Below, piece after piece: positions 48,434-56,278 of a DNA stretch of 64,000 nt. The notes beneath the pieces were generated by a model. That model saw nothing but the letters and a program-made list of their open reading frames with translations. It was not told the DNA's origin and did not search any database. Source of the stretch: SIG575 sp964474295 (GTDB taxonomy: Bacteria > Bacillota > Clostridia > Oscillospirales > Acutalibacteraceae); assembly GCA_964474295.1 (NCBI GenBank), contig CAYYRN010000001.1:1-64000 (forward strand), given 5' to 3'. The number at the start of each line of letters is the position of its first letter. Position 1 is the first letter of the stretch. The position numbers were made by a program, and so were the translations under genes.

Positions 48434-49021
48434 TTAAGCGAAAATGTTTTCGACTACACCGGCAAAGCCGAGGAAGGACATCGAAACAAGCGATGCCGCA
48501 ACCAGCGTTATCGGCAAGCCTTTAAGACTTTCGGGGATGTCACTCGATTCCATTCTTCCACGCACACCCGCAAACATAAGCATCGCAACAAGGAAACCGA
48601 CACCGCCGCCGAGTGAGTTTATCATTGATTCGGCAAAGCCGTAACCGTTATCGATGTTGAGCAAAACAACGCCGAGAACGGCACAGTTTGTTGTGATAAG
48701 AGGAAGGTAAATTCCGAGTGAATTGTAGAGAGGCGGCATATACTTTTTAAGCACGATTTCGACAAGCTGTACAAGTGCCGCAATTACAAGGATAAATACA
48801 ATCGTTTGAAGATATTCAAGACCGAATTTTACAAGAAGCAGATTTATGGGGTATGTAACCGCAGTTGACAAAACCATAACGAAAATAACCGCTATGCCCA
48901 TACCTGCCGCAGTATTTGTCTTTTTGGAAACACCGAGAAACGGACATATGCCGAGGAATTTCGCAAGAACAAAGTTTTGTGTCAAAATTGCCGTAAGCAA
49001 GATAGAAAAGAAAACTTTCAT
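48434..49021 (-). CDS. rnfA: Rnf complex subunit RnfA
   Basis: 195 residues with six membrane helices. Family motifs are LAKFLGICPFLGVSKK with its conserved Cys (about 26) and ITTNCAVLGVVLLN with a second conserved Cys. These bind a cluster between RnfA and RnfE in the membrane. It overlaps rnfE by four bases and is followed 15 bases later by rnfB. Confidence 0.95.
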   Translation of the reverse strand: MKVFFSILLTAILTQNFVLAKFLGICPFLGVSKKTNTAAGMGIAVIFVMVLSTAVTYPINLLLVKFGLEYLQTIVFILVIAALVQLVEIVLKKYMPPLYNSLGIYLPLITTNCAVLGVVLLNIDNGYGFAESMINSLGGGVGFLVAMLMFAGVRGRMESSDIPESLKGLPITLVAASLVSMSFLGFAGVVENIFA

Positions 49022-49731
49022 TTGTCACACTCCTCCTTTTCGGCAGAAGTACAGGTTGCGAACATGGGACAGGCTTTGCAGGAATGAAGCTGTGCTTTCG
49101 GTTTGCCCTTTCTTTCGGCAATTTTGTTTGCAAGCATAATAAGCATACCGAAAACGAAGAAGCCTCCGGGAGCGAGAATGAAAATCAAAATCGGATTTTC
49201 ACCGAAAACGGAATCCCACAACGGCTGTCCGCCGTTAATAAGGCTAATGGTTATTGTGCCGGTTCCGAAAAATTCTCTGATAAAGCCCATAAGGAACAAG
49301 GCTATCGTAAAGCCGATTCCCATACCGAGACCGTCAATGGCAGAAGCCAATACGTTGTTTTTGCCGGCAAAAGCTTCGGCTCTGCCGAGGATGATGCAGT
49401 TTACGACTATCAGCGGGAGATACACGCCGAGCTGTTCGTCAAGCGAGGGAACAAACGCCTTTACAAGCATTTGAACAATGGTAACAAAAGATGCGATAAC
49501 AACAATGTAAGCAGGTATTCTCACCTTTGAGGGGATTACCTTTCTGAGTGCCGAAATCGCTATGTTTGAACAAATAAGTACAATTGATGCGGAAAGTCCC
49601 ATACCGATTGCACTTTCAACCGAGGTTGACACGGCAAGAGTGGGACAAGTTCCGAGAACAAGACGAAGAACGGGGTTTTCGTCCAAAAATCCCTTTGTCA
49701 GTTCCTTGCCGAGAGATTTTTTCTCTGCCAT
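49018..49731 (-). CDS. rnfE: Rnf complex subunit RnfE
   Basis: 237 residues with six membrane helices and the paired Cys motifs VLGTCPTLAVSTSVE and LIVVNCIILGRAEAFA. It pairs with RnfA. The C-terminus extends past the last helix with SCKACPMFATC and CDK, a Cys-rich tail that could bind a cluster or metal; I do not know how common it is. It shares one base with rnfG's stop and overlaps rnfA by four. Confidence 0.94.
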   Translation of the reverse strand: MAEKKSLGKELTKGFLDENPVLRLVLGTCPTLAVSTSVESAIGMGLSASIVLICSNIAISALRKVIPSKVRIPAYIVVIASFVTIVQMLVKAFVPSLDEQLGVYLPLIVVNCIILGRAEAFAGKNNVLASAIDGLGMGIGFTIALFLMGFIREFFGTGTITISLINGGQPLWDSVFGENPILIFILAPGGFFVFGMLIMLANKIAERKGKPKAQLHSCKACPMFATCTSAEKEECDK

Positions 49732-50294
49732 TATTTACCGCCTCCCGTTATTGAATTAAAAGCATCAACGGCTTCGTTGACCGCATTTGTTACTGCTTTT
49801 GAAGTTATTGTGGCTCCCGTAAGAGCTTGAATTTCGTTTTCGCCCGCATTTGATTTTACAACGCTGAACTCACCTGTCGAGCCGACAAAGCGATTTCTGA
49901 AATCCGCTTTTTTTGCATTCATACCAAGTCCTGCGGTTTCTTCGATGGAAAGAATTTCTATGCCCGTAACCTTTCCGTCAGAACCTATGCCGGTCATAAT
50001 TTTGATTTCTCCGCCGTAGCCCTTTGACGATGTTGTGAAAACATATCCCAAAACGCTTCCGCTTTCGTCATACGCTTGAACATATGAAGTTCCGCCGATG
50101 TCCTTTACGTCGGAAAACGAGGAAGCTTCTTCAAAAACAAGCTGTCTTGACTGAATTTCCGCATTTTTGTTGTTTTCTTCGATTTTATCTGCCGTAATCG
50201 AATCGGTAACGGCAAGAATCGCCGTGCAAATTGCGGCAATCAGAAAAAGAGTTACTGCCGGCACCGCAATTTCCTTAAAACTGAATTTTTTCAT
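49731..50294 (-). CDS. rnfG: Rnf complex subunit RnfG, covalent flavoprotein
   Basis: 187 residues. One N-terminal helix (about 10-30) is followed by an extracytoplasmic FMN-binding domain. The flavinylation motif is LTGATITSKAV, with acceptor Thr162; the position five before the Ala is Gln rather than Asp. Other FMN-domain motifs are GYGGEIKIMTGIGSDGKVTGIEIL and EETAGLGMNA. The partner ApbE lies in the same operon. It overlaps rnfD by four bases. Confidence 0.93.
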   Translation of the reverse strand: MKKFSFKEIAVPAVTLFLIAAICTAILAVTDSITADKIEENNKNAEIQSRQLVFEEASSFSDVKDIGGTSYVQAYDESGSVLGYVFTTSSKGYGGEIKIMTGIGSDGKVTGIEILSIEETAGLGMNAKKADFRNRFVGSTGEFSVVKSNAGENEIQALTGATITSKAVTNAVNEAVDAFNSITGGGK

Positions 50295-51292
50295 TTTGCC
50301 TCAGCCTCCTTTTTCTTTTTAACCGTTCCGAACGGTTTCGGAGTTGTGAGGTTTTCTATGTGGGGAACAAGTATGTTCATAAGGATAATCGCAAACGATA
50401 CGCCTTCGGGAAGGTTTCCGTAAAGTCTGATGATTGCCGTTATTACACCGCAGCCTATACCGAAAATGATTTGTCCTTTGAAATTAATGGGCGAGGTGGT
50501 ATAATCCGTTGCCATAAAAATCGCACCGAGGAGCAAACCGCCCGCAAGAATCTCATAAGCCAAAAACTTAAAGTTAAAGCCGCCCGCAATGAACATAATG
50601 ACCGCAAATGAACCGACATATGCCAAGGGTATTGTAAGCTTAATTACCTTTCTTACAAGCAAATAAACAAGACCTATAATAAGTGCAACCGCACAAACTT
50701 CACCCATCGAGCCTGCTCTTTTGCCGAGGAACATATCAAGCAATGAGGGAAGTCCGTCAAACGAATCGGCGGAAATTTCGCCGCCTCTGAAAATTTCCTT
50801 AATTGCATTAAGCGGTGAAGCTGTTGTTACAACCTCTGTTTTCCAAGACAAAGGGGCGTTCCATTTTGCCATTTCCGTAGGGAATGAGGCAATGAGCATA
50901 ATTCTTGTTGCCAGCGCGGGGTTGACGAAGTTCATACCTATTCCGCCGAACATCTGCTTTACGACAACAATTGCGAATATGTCACCGAGTACCACCATCC
51001 ACAGCGGCATCGAAACGGGTACGTTAAACGCAATAAGAAGTCCTGTTACAACGGCACTGAGGTCACCGATTGTCTGATGACGTTTCATCACGATTCTTGC
51101 TATGTATTCTGTCAGCACACAGGTTCCGACAGAAACCGCACTTACAATAAGCGTGCGGTAGCCGAAGATGAAGAAGGATGCGATAAGCGACGGCACAAGT
51201 GCAATCACAACATCAAGCATAATTCTCGTTACTGTATCTTTTGAGTGGTCATGAGGCGATGCACTGACCGAGAGTTTTTTTTCAAGGCTCAT
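50291..51292 (-). CDS. rnfD: Rnf complex subunit RnfD
   Basis: 333 residues, about nine membrane helices. It carries a covalent FMN in most Rnf complexes. The expected acceptor motif reads VVTTASPL at residues 154-161, with Ser159 in place of the usual Thr and Glu153 where Asp is usual. GGIGMNFVNPALATRIMLI and KGQIIFGIGCGVITAIIRLYG are typical for the family. The replaced residue may alter or prevent flavinylation. It overlaps rnfC and rnfG by four bases. Confidence 0.94.
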   Translation of the reverse strand: MSLEKKLSVSASPHDHSKDTVTRIMLDVVIALVPSLIASFFIFGYRTLIVSAVSVGTCVLTEYIARIVMKRHQTIGDLSAVVTGLLIAFNVPVSMPLWMVVLGDIFAIVVVKQMFGGIGMNFVNPALATRIMLIASFPTEMAKWNAPLSWKTEVVTTASPLNAIKEIFRGGEISADSFDGLPSLLDMFLGKRAGSMGEVCAVALIIGLVYLLVRKVIKLTIPLAYVGSFAVIMFIAGGFNFKFLAYEILAGGLLLGAIFMATDYTTSPINFKGQIIFGIGCGVITAIIRLYGNLPEGVSFAIILMNILVPHIENLTTPKPFGTVKKKKEAEAK

Positions 51293-52635
51293 TTTTTAGC
51301 GGCCTCCCTTACAACTGATTTTGCAAGACGCATATACTGAACAAGAGGTTTGCCCGCAGGACACGAATAAGCACAGCTTCCACATTCCATACAGACATTT
51401 ACGCCGATTTTGTTAAGCCTTTCGACATCACCGACTTTTGCGTATCTTTCGATAAGCGTCGGCATAAGGCTCATCGGACAAGCCGCAGCACATCTTCCGC
51501 AGCGTATGCAGTCACGCTCTTTTTTCAATGCGGCATCGCCTTTTGCAAAGGCGAGTATTGCATTGTTACTCTTTATCATAGGCACATCCGTTGAAAAAAC
51601 AGCCATACCCATCATCGGACCGCCGGAAAGAATTTTTTCGGGTTCTTCCTTGAAGCCTCCGCAAAAATCTATAATTTCCGAAATGCTCGTTCCGATAGGC
51701 ACTCTGACGTTTTTAGGCTCTGCAATTGCCGAACCGTCAACCGTCATCGAACGGCTGACAAGCGGACGTCCCGTTTTCATATATCTTGAAATAAATGCCG
51801 TACTCGCAACATTCATAACAACGCATCCGACATCTGCCGGAAGCTTTCCGGGAGGCACGCGTCTGCCCGTTGCCGACTGCACCATCATTTTTTCGGCACC
51901 CTGCGGATAAATCGATTTAAGCGTCATAAGCTTAACATTGTCTTTAACCTTAAACTCTCCCGCAATTTCCTGCAAGGCTTTAAATGCTTTCGGCTTGTTG
52001 TCTTCAATTGCGATTATAACATTCGGGATTTCAAGCCACTTTTGAAGAAGCTGAATACCGTAAATTATGTTCTCGGAATTTTCAAGACATTCACGGTAAT
52101 CGACCGTAATATAAGGCTCACACTCGGCGGCATTTATGATAAGTGTATCGATTTTCTTTTCTTTCGGGAAAGCAAGCTTAACGTGCGTCGGGAAGCCCGC
52201 ACCTCCGAGACCTACAAGGCCCGATACTCTGACTGCCTTGATAAAATCTTCCCTCGATTCGACTTTTGGCGGTTCTATCCCCTCGAATTGACGCATTTCG
52301 CCGTCCGATTCGATTGTAACACCCTTTGTTACAACACCGCTCGGAAGATTAACATCCCCTACGGCAACAACCTTTCCCGAAACGGAAGCATGAATAGGTG
52401 CGGAAACAAACTTATCCGTATCGCCTACCACCTGACCGACGGATACGATATCACCGACCTTTACGCAAGGCTCACACGGCGCACCGATATGCTGCTGCAT
52501 CGGAAGTATTATTTTGGAAGGCGGTGTGATTCTCACAACCTCCAAGTCGGCGGTATTTTTGTGGTGGGAAACGTGAACACCACCCCTTACCTGTTTGACG
52601 GCTTTCAAAACGCCTTCAGGTCTTTTAGAACTCAT
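51289..52635 (-). CDS. rnfC: Rnf complex subunit RnfC, NADH-binding
   Basis: 448 residues. It is the NADH- and FMN-binding subunit. It shows GGVHVSHHKN, PSKIILPMQQHIG, GLVGLGGAGFPTHVKLAFP (NAD/FMN glycine loop), IINAAECEPYITVDYREC, and two cluster motifs near the end: CIRCGRCAAACPMSLMP and CMECGSCAYSCPAGKPLV. The start is ATG at 52635 with AAAGGGA upstream. First of the six core genes, it lies 27 bases after the Gx gene. Confidence 0.96.
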   Translation of the reverse strand: MSSKRPEGVLKAVKQVRGGVHVSHHKNTADLEVVRITPPSKIILPMQQHIGAPCEPCVKVGDIVSVGQVVGDTDKFVSAPIHASVSGKVVAVGDVNLPSGVVTKGVTIESDGEMRQFEGIEPPKVESREDFIKAVRVSGLVGLGGAGFPTHVKLAFPKEKKIDTLIINAAECEPYITVDYRECLENSENIIYGIQLLQKWLEIPNVIIAIEDNKPKAFKALQEIAGEFKVKDNVKLMTLKSIYPQGAEKMMVQSATGRRVPPGKLPADVGCVVMNVASTAFISRYMKTGRPLVSRSMTVDGSAIAEPKNVRVPIGTSISEIIDFCGGFKEEPEKILSGGPMMGMAVFSTDVPMIKSNNAILAFAKGDAALKKERDCIRCGRCAAACPMSLMPTLIERYAKVGDVERLNKIGVNVCMECGSCAYSCPAGKPLVQYMRLAKSVVREAAKK

Positions 52636-52662
52636 TCGACCATCCCTTTCTCCTATGAATAA

Positions 52663-53184
52663 TCAAATTCCTTTGAAAAATTTTGATTGTTTTATAAGTA
52701 ACGGCATAACGGTTTTTAAAACCGAACCGGTAATTATGCCCATCACGACACCGCTTAAAATAAGCACGGGCAAATAAGAAAACATCGCCGCAGTGCCGGT
52801 GACGATTACCGACATCAAAAGCTGTCCGAAATTATGACAGACTGATGATATAACCGCAATGCCGATATATCCCGATTTGTTTTTTGCGAATTTTATCGCA
52901 AGGCACATAGCCAAAGTGCTGAGCAAACCGCCCGCAAGGCTCATAAGAAAGGCTGTGACACCTCTTGAAAGAAGCACAAACACAGACTTTACTGCGGTAA
53001 TGCACATCGCCGGCAAAAATCCCATCGTTCCCGCACAAAACATAGTTACTATATTTGAAAGACCGAGCTTAACTCCCGGCGGAAAAAACGGTACTGCGGG
53101 CAGCAGATTTTCAAAAAAAGAAAGTGCAAGAGCCTGTGCCGACAAAATACCGAGCAGTGCGATTTTTTGTGTTTTTGTTTTCAT
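52663..53184 (-). CDS. Gx-family transporter-like membrane protein
   Basis: 173 residues with about five hydrophobic helices. It matches the Gx transporter family often labelled heptaprenyl diphosphate synthase component I: the start ALLGILSAQALALSFFENLLP, GVKLGLSNIVTMF and the SLAGGLLSTLAMCLAIKF region. It is usually found with NusG_II and ApbE next to Rnf or as an energy-coupling-like unit. Its substrate is unknown. It lies between the NusG_II protein (17 bases) and rnfC in the same operon. Confidence 0.85.
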   Translation of the reverse strand: MKTKTQKIALLGILSAQALALSFFENLLPAVPFFPPGVKLGLSNIVTMFCAGTMGFLPAMCITAVKSVFVLLSRGVTAFLMSLAGGLLSTLAMCLAIKFAKNKSGYIGIAVISSVCHNFGQLLMSVIVTGTAAMFSYLPVLILSGVVMGIITGSVLKTVMPLLIKQSKFFKGI

Positions 53185-53201
53185 AAATTACTCTTTTCGT
53201 T

Positions 53202-53579
53202 TTAATAAACAATTGCATCGATTTCCGTTTTCTTTTCGGATGTAACCTTAATTACCACCTTTTCGGGAAGACAAGAGGCAAAATCGCCGTTATTTTCGAG
53301 TTCTCCGCTTTGCACGCAGATTTTGTCGGGACAGCTTGAATTTTCAAACCGAATTTTACCGTCCTCGGCACAAATGACAACGGAATTATTTTCGCCTGTC
53401 ACCAACCTTTTTTCTTCCCTTTCGGTGAGGTTTACCGTATCGATTATTTCGCCGTCAAAATAAATTTCCGCAATCAAATCTGTTTCGGAAGTTTTTTTAA
53501 AAACAAAACACAAAGAAATTACAACACACAAAAAAATAATCAGAAAAATATCGTTTCTCGTAATCAGCTTTCGTTCCAT
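53202..53579 (-). CDS. NusG domain II protein, membrane anchored
   Basis: 125 residues. One N-terminal helix (about 10-27) is followed by a small beta domain: YFDGEIIDTVNLTERE, NSVVICAEDGKIRFENSSCPDKICVQSGEL and CLPEKVVIKV. The CPDKICVxSG segment is the signature of NusG_II proteins that accompany ApbE and Rnf/Gx genes. Two Cys (about 87 and 92) plus a third near 107 are conserved in the group. It is extracytoplasmic, not a transcription factor. Its start overlaps the apbE stop by 16 bases. Confidence 0.88.
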   Translation of the reverse strand: MERKLITRNDIFLIIFLCVVISLCFVFKKTSETDLIAEIYFDGEIIDTVNLTEREEKRLVTGENNSVVICAEDGKIRFENSSCPDKICVQSGELENNGDFASCLPEKVVIKVTSEKKTEIDAIVY

Positions 53580-54577
53580 AATTCAAACTCATCATTTGTT
53601 ATTTTAATTTTATTCTTCAAGGTGTCCGTAACTTTTACGGTGTTGTCGTCAAAAATAAACACGGCAGAAGCATCATATTCATCAAGAAGCGTAATGCTTT
53701 TTTCGTACCCCAAGCAATAGCACGCAGTGGAAAGAGCGTCGCTCAAAATTCCCGAAGAACAAACAACCGTAACCGAAAGCAAATTGTTTTCCACGGGAAA
53801 ACCTGTTTCGGTTGAAAGAATGTGGTGGTACTTTTTGCCGCCGTATTCCGAAAAGCGTTCATAATTTCCCGAAGTTGAAACGAAGCCCTCCTCCAAGGTC
53901 AAAACAGCCATATAGTCGCTCACGTCACCGAGCGGATTGCGAATACCTACCTTGAAAGAATCTTTTCCGTAAAGGCACAGGCTTCCTCCGACTGAAATCA
54001 CAGCGGATTTCGCACCGTCGGCTTTGAGAATTTCCACTGCTTTATCGCAGGCTGCACCTTTCCCGACAAAACCCAAATCGATTAACTGATTTTCACCGAT
54101 TTTCGCAATACCGTTTTTGATTTTTACATCTTTGAGGGAAATTTCCGAAAGTGCCGATGTTATTTCCTTATCACTCGGAACTTTGAAGTTTTCTTCACCG
54201 ATATTCCACAAGCGAGTCAAACTTCCGACAGTCAAATCCACCGCGCCGCCGCTTTTTTCACAAACATCGAGAACATCGAGCAGTATTTTTTGCGTTTCCT
54301 CCGAAATATCGGATTCTTTGTTTTTGTTAAGCTGTGCGATTTCGGAATCGGCTATCCTCCACGAAATTTTGTTTTCCGTATCTTTTATTTCGCTTATTAT
54401 TTTCTCGGCGGTTTTTTCGGAATTTTTACCCGTGATTTTTTGGCTTACAACAGCACCCATTGCAAAATCGGTTGCCGAGTATTCATCATCTGACATCACA
54501 TCGAAAACAACCAACACGGCGATAACCGCAACAAAAACAGGAACAATAAAAACAGCGGGATTTAATTTTTTCTTCAA
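53564..54577 (-). CDS. apbE: FAD:protein FMN transferase (ApbE)
   Basis: 337 residues with a TTG start at 54577 and AGAGGTG about ten bases upstream. It moves FMN from FAD to Thr (or Ser) of target proteins. An N-terminal helix (about 8-26) makes it exported or anchored. Motifs are FAMGAVVSQKITG, LIDLGFVGKGAACDKAV, SAVISVGGSLCLYG and VSTSGNYERFSEYGGKKYHHILSTETGFPVEN with the FAD/Mg site (His in HHIL, Asp in SDALSTAC). The targets are almost certainly RnfG and RnfD in the same operon. First gene of the operon. Confidence 0.95.
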   Translation of the reverse strand: MKKKLNPAVFIVPVFVAVIAVLVVFDVMSDDEYSATDFAMGAVVSQKITGKNSEKTAEKIISEIKDTENKISWRIADSEIAQLNKNKESDISEETQKILLDVLDVCEKSGGAVDLTVGSLTRLWNIGEENFKVPSDKEITSALSEISLKDVKIKNGIAKIGENQLIDLGFVGKGAACDKAVEILKADGAKSAVISVGGSLCLYGKDSFKVGIRNPLGDVSDYMAVLTLEEGFVSTSGNYERFSEYGGKKYHHILSTETGFPVENNLLSVTVVCSSGILSDALSTACYCLGYEKSITLLDEYDASAVFIFDDNTVKVTDTLKNKIKITNDEFELWNES

Positions 54578-54619
54578 TTTTTACCGCACCTCTTTGAGCT
54601 TCGTTCACATTTACATTTT

Positions 54620-54648
54620 ATTTTACAATATTCTCGATTTTATTTCAA
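54620..54648 (-). promoter_or_regulatory. Promoter of the apbE-rnf operon
   Basis: Minus strand: TTGAAA (54643-54648), 17-base spacer, TAAAAT (54620-54625), about 40 bases before the TTG start of apbE. Confidence 0.7.
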
Positions 54649-54729
54649 TGGTTTTTTCACTAATTAAAGTTTTAACAATCTTATAAAAAGGAAATTGTGC
54701 GGAATAATATAATGAAAGGAGTGCCGACG

Positions 54730-55173
54730 ATGGAAAAAAGCACATCTGATAACATCGAATTTTTAAACAAAATTTATCAAAACGCAAAAATGGGTTCAAA
54801 CTCAATAACCTACGTTTCGGAAAAAACAGAGGACAAAAATCTTCTCAGCCAGCTCCAAACACAGCTCGGTGAATATAACGAAATAGTATCCGAAGCTTCA
54901 AAGCTGCTTATTAAAAACAACAGCTTTCCCAAAGACAAAGGAGCTTTGGCTCAGGCGGGGCTTTGGTCAAGCGTTCAAATGAACACAATGCTCGACAAAA
55001 CAAGCAGCCACATTGCCGAAATGATGATGCAGGGCAGCTCGATGGGAATTATCGATATGTCCAAAGCACTCAAGACGTATAACGGTGCGGAAAAATCAAC
55101 TTTTGACCTCGGAGAAAAGCTAATCGAAACGGAAGAAAACAATTTCCGTCAAATGAAAAAGTTTTTGCAATAG
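54730..55173 (+). CDS. Helical-bundle protein of unknown function
   Basis: 147 residues from the ATG at 54730 with AAAGGAG upstream; an in-frame ATG at 54697 lies before the site. All-alpha, with four long amphipathic helices: NIEFLNKIYQNAKMGSNSI, LSQLQTQLGEYNEIVSEASKL, SVQMNTMLDKTSSHIAEMMMQG and EKSTFDLGEKLIETEENNFRQM. This layout resembles ferritin-like or DUF2383-type bundles, but the Glu/His metal set is not evident. It is divergent from the rnf operon. No function can be given. Confidence 0.75.
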   Translation: MEKSTSDNIEFLNKIYQNAKMGSNSITYVSEKTEDKNLLSQLQTQLGEYNEIVSEASKLLIKNNSFPKDKGALAQAGLWSSVQMNTMLDKTSSHIAEMMMQGSSMGIIDMSKALKTYNGAEKSTFDLGEKLIETEENNFRQMKKFLQ

Positions 55174-55205
55174 AAAAAAGCCGTACTTTTCTCCGCCGGC
55201 AAGAA

Positions 55206-55242
55206 ACGGAGCTGTAAAAAACAAGCGTTTTTACAGCTCCGT
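55206..55242. terminator. GGAGCTGTAAAA-family hairpin between convergent genes
   Basis: The stem ACGGAGCTGTAAAAA (55206-55220) pairs with its complement (55228-55242). T tracts after it are short on both strands. It sits between the genes ending at 55173 (+) and 55272 (-). It is one of four copies; others at 2103, 15014 and 17801. Confidence 0.65.
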
Positions 55243-55271
55243 TAAAATATTCGGTGAACTTCAATTAACTT

Positions 55272-56258
55272 TTATACATACCAAAGCCAGCCGAAAAGAA
55301 CGATAATTATAATCATTTGAAGAGTGGAATAAGTAACCTTTACATCAAAGGTTTTTGTGAATTTTCCGTCCTTTGAAGTCACTTTAACAGTAGCTTCGCC
55401 CTTTGCGGCACCGTAAATGTTGCCCTCATCATCAACAGTTACCACCGATTCGTCCGAGGATTCCCAAATAAGCTTGTAATCCTTGATGATTGTGGAATTT
55501 AACTGCTCTTTGAGGTCTGCCTTTGCTTTGAAATTAATTTCAATTGCTCCGTTATCGGCAACTTCTTCTTTTTTCGGAACGGTGCCTGTAAATTTAAGGG
55601 TTTGACCTACGGGAACATAGCCGTCGCTTGTCGTTTTTATTTTTTCCGTTTTGCTTCTTCCGCAGAAAAATCTGCCGCCCGCATAGCTGCTTGTCTTTTG
55701 GAAATCGCTGCTGATAAAGATAAGTCCGTTAATATCGGAAATATCCTTTTTGGCTTTGAGAACGAAAGATACAATCGTTTCCTCTGCCGAAAGCTTAATT
55801 GCCTTGCCGTTATTCAAGGTGGTGTTTGCCGCCCACGAAGCAAAAGCTATTTTGTATTTATCCATAACCGATTTCTGTGACCAATACTCGGAGTTGCTGT
55901 TGCCGTTTGTGTAAAACGTTGCGGGTGACTTCCAGTTTCCGTTTGTTTGGTAAGCACTTGCAAGCTGACCTTGGAAGGTAAGGAACGATTTCAAGCTTGT
56001 TGTGCTTGTGTTTTGAACGGCAAACGCATCGCCGTCATAAATTACGGGAACTTCCATTGCGTAAATGTAATAGTTGGTTTTAAGATTAACACTGACTGTC
56101 ACGTTTTCGCCCGACTTAACGGAAGCTTTATCTGTCTTGATGCTGAATGTTGCCGTGTAGCTCGATTCGGAAGCCGCAGAAGAGGAAACGCTTACCGTTG
56201 CAAAAATTGTGAGCAGAACCAAAGCTACCGAAATAATTTTGCATAAATTTCTTTTCAT
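55272..56258 (-). CDS. Cohesin-like, Big2-domain, tail-anchored protein
   Basis: 328 residues. The signal peptide is about residues 1-27. The N-terminal domain (about 30-200) begins TFSIKTDKASVKSGENVTVSVNLKTN and YAMEVPVIYDGDAF, like the first strands of a cohesin, with a long aromatic insert (WKSPATFYTNGN, EYWSQKSVMDKYKIAFASW). A Big2/Ig-like unit follows (about 238-305; SSDESVVTVDDEGNIYGAAKGEATVKVTS). The last 18 residues (LQMIIIIVLFGWLWYV) are a membrane anchor with no cytoplasmic tail. It is a paralog of the gene at 56279, starting 20 bases after that gene's stop. The cohesin-like call is inferred from sequence pattern only. Confidence 0.7.
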   Translation of the reverse strand: MKRNLCKIISVALVLLTIFATVSVSSSAASESSYTATFSIKTDKASVKSGENVTVSVNLKTNYYIYAMEVPVIYDGDAFAVQNTSTTSLKSFLTFQGQLASAYQTNGNWKSPATFYTNGNSNSEYWSQKSVMDKYKIAFASWAANTTLNNGKAIKLSAEETIVSFVLKAKKDISDINGLIFISSDFQKTSSYAGGRFFCGRSKTEKIKTTSDGYVPVGQTLKFTGTVPKKEEVADNGAIEINFKAKADLKEQLNSTIIKDYKLIWESSDESVVTVDDEGNIYGAAKGEATVKVTSKDGKFTKTFDVKVTYSTLQMIIIIVLFGWLWYV

Positions 56259-56278
56259 TGTTTTAACACCTCTGTAAT

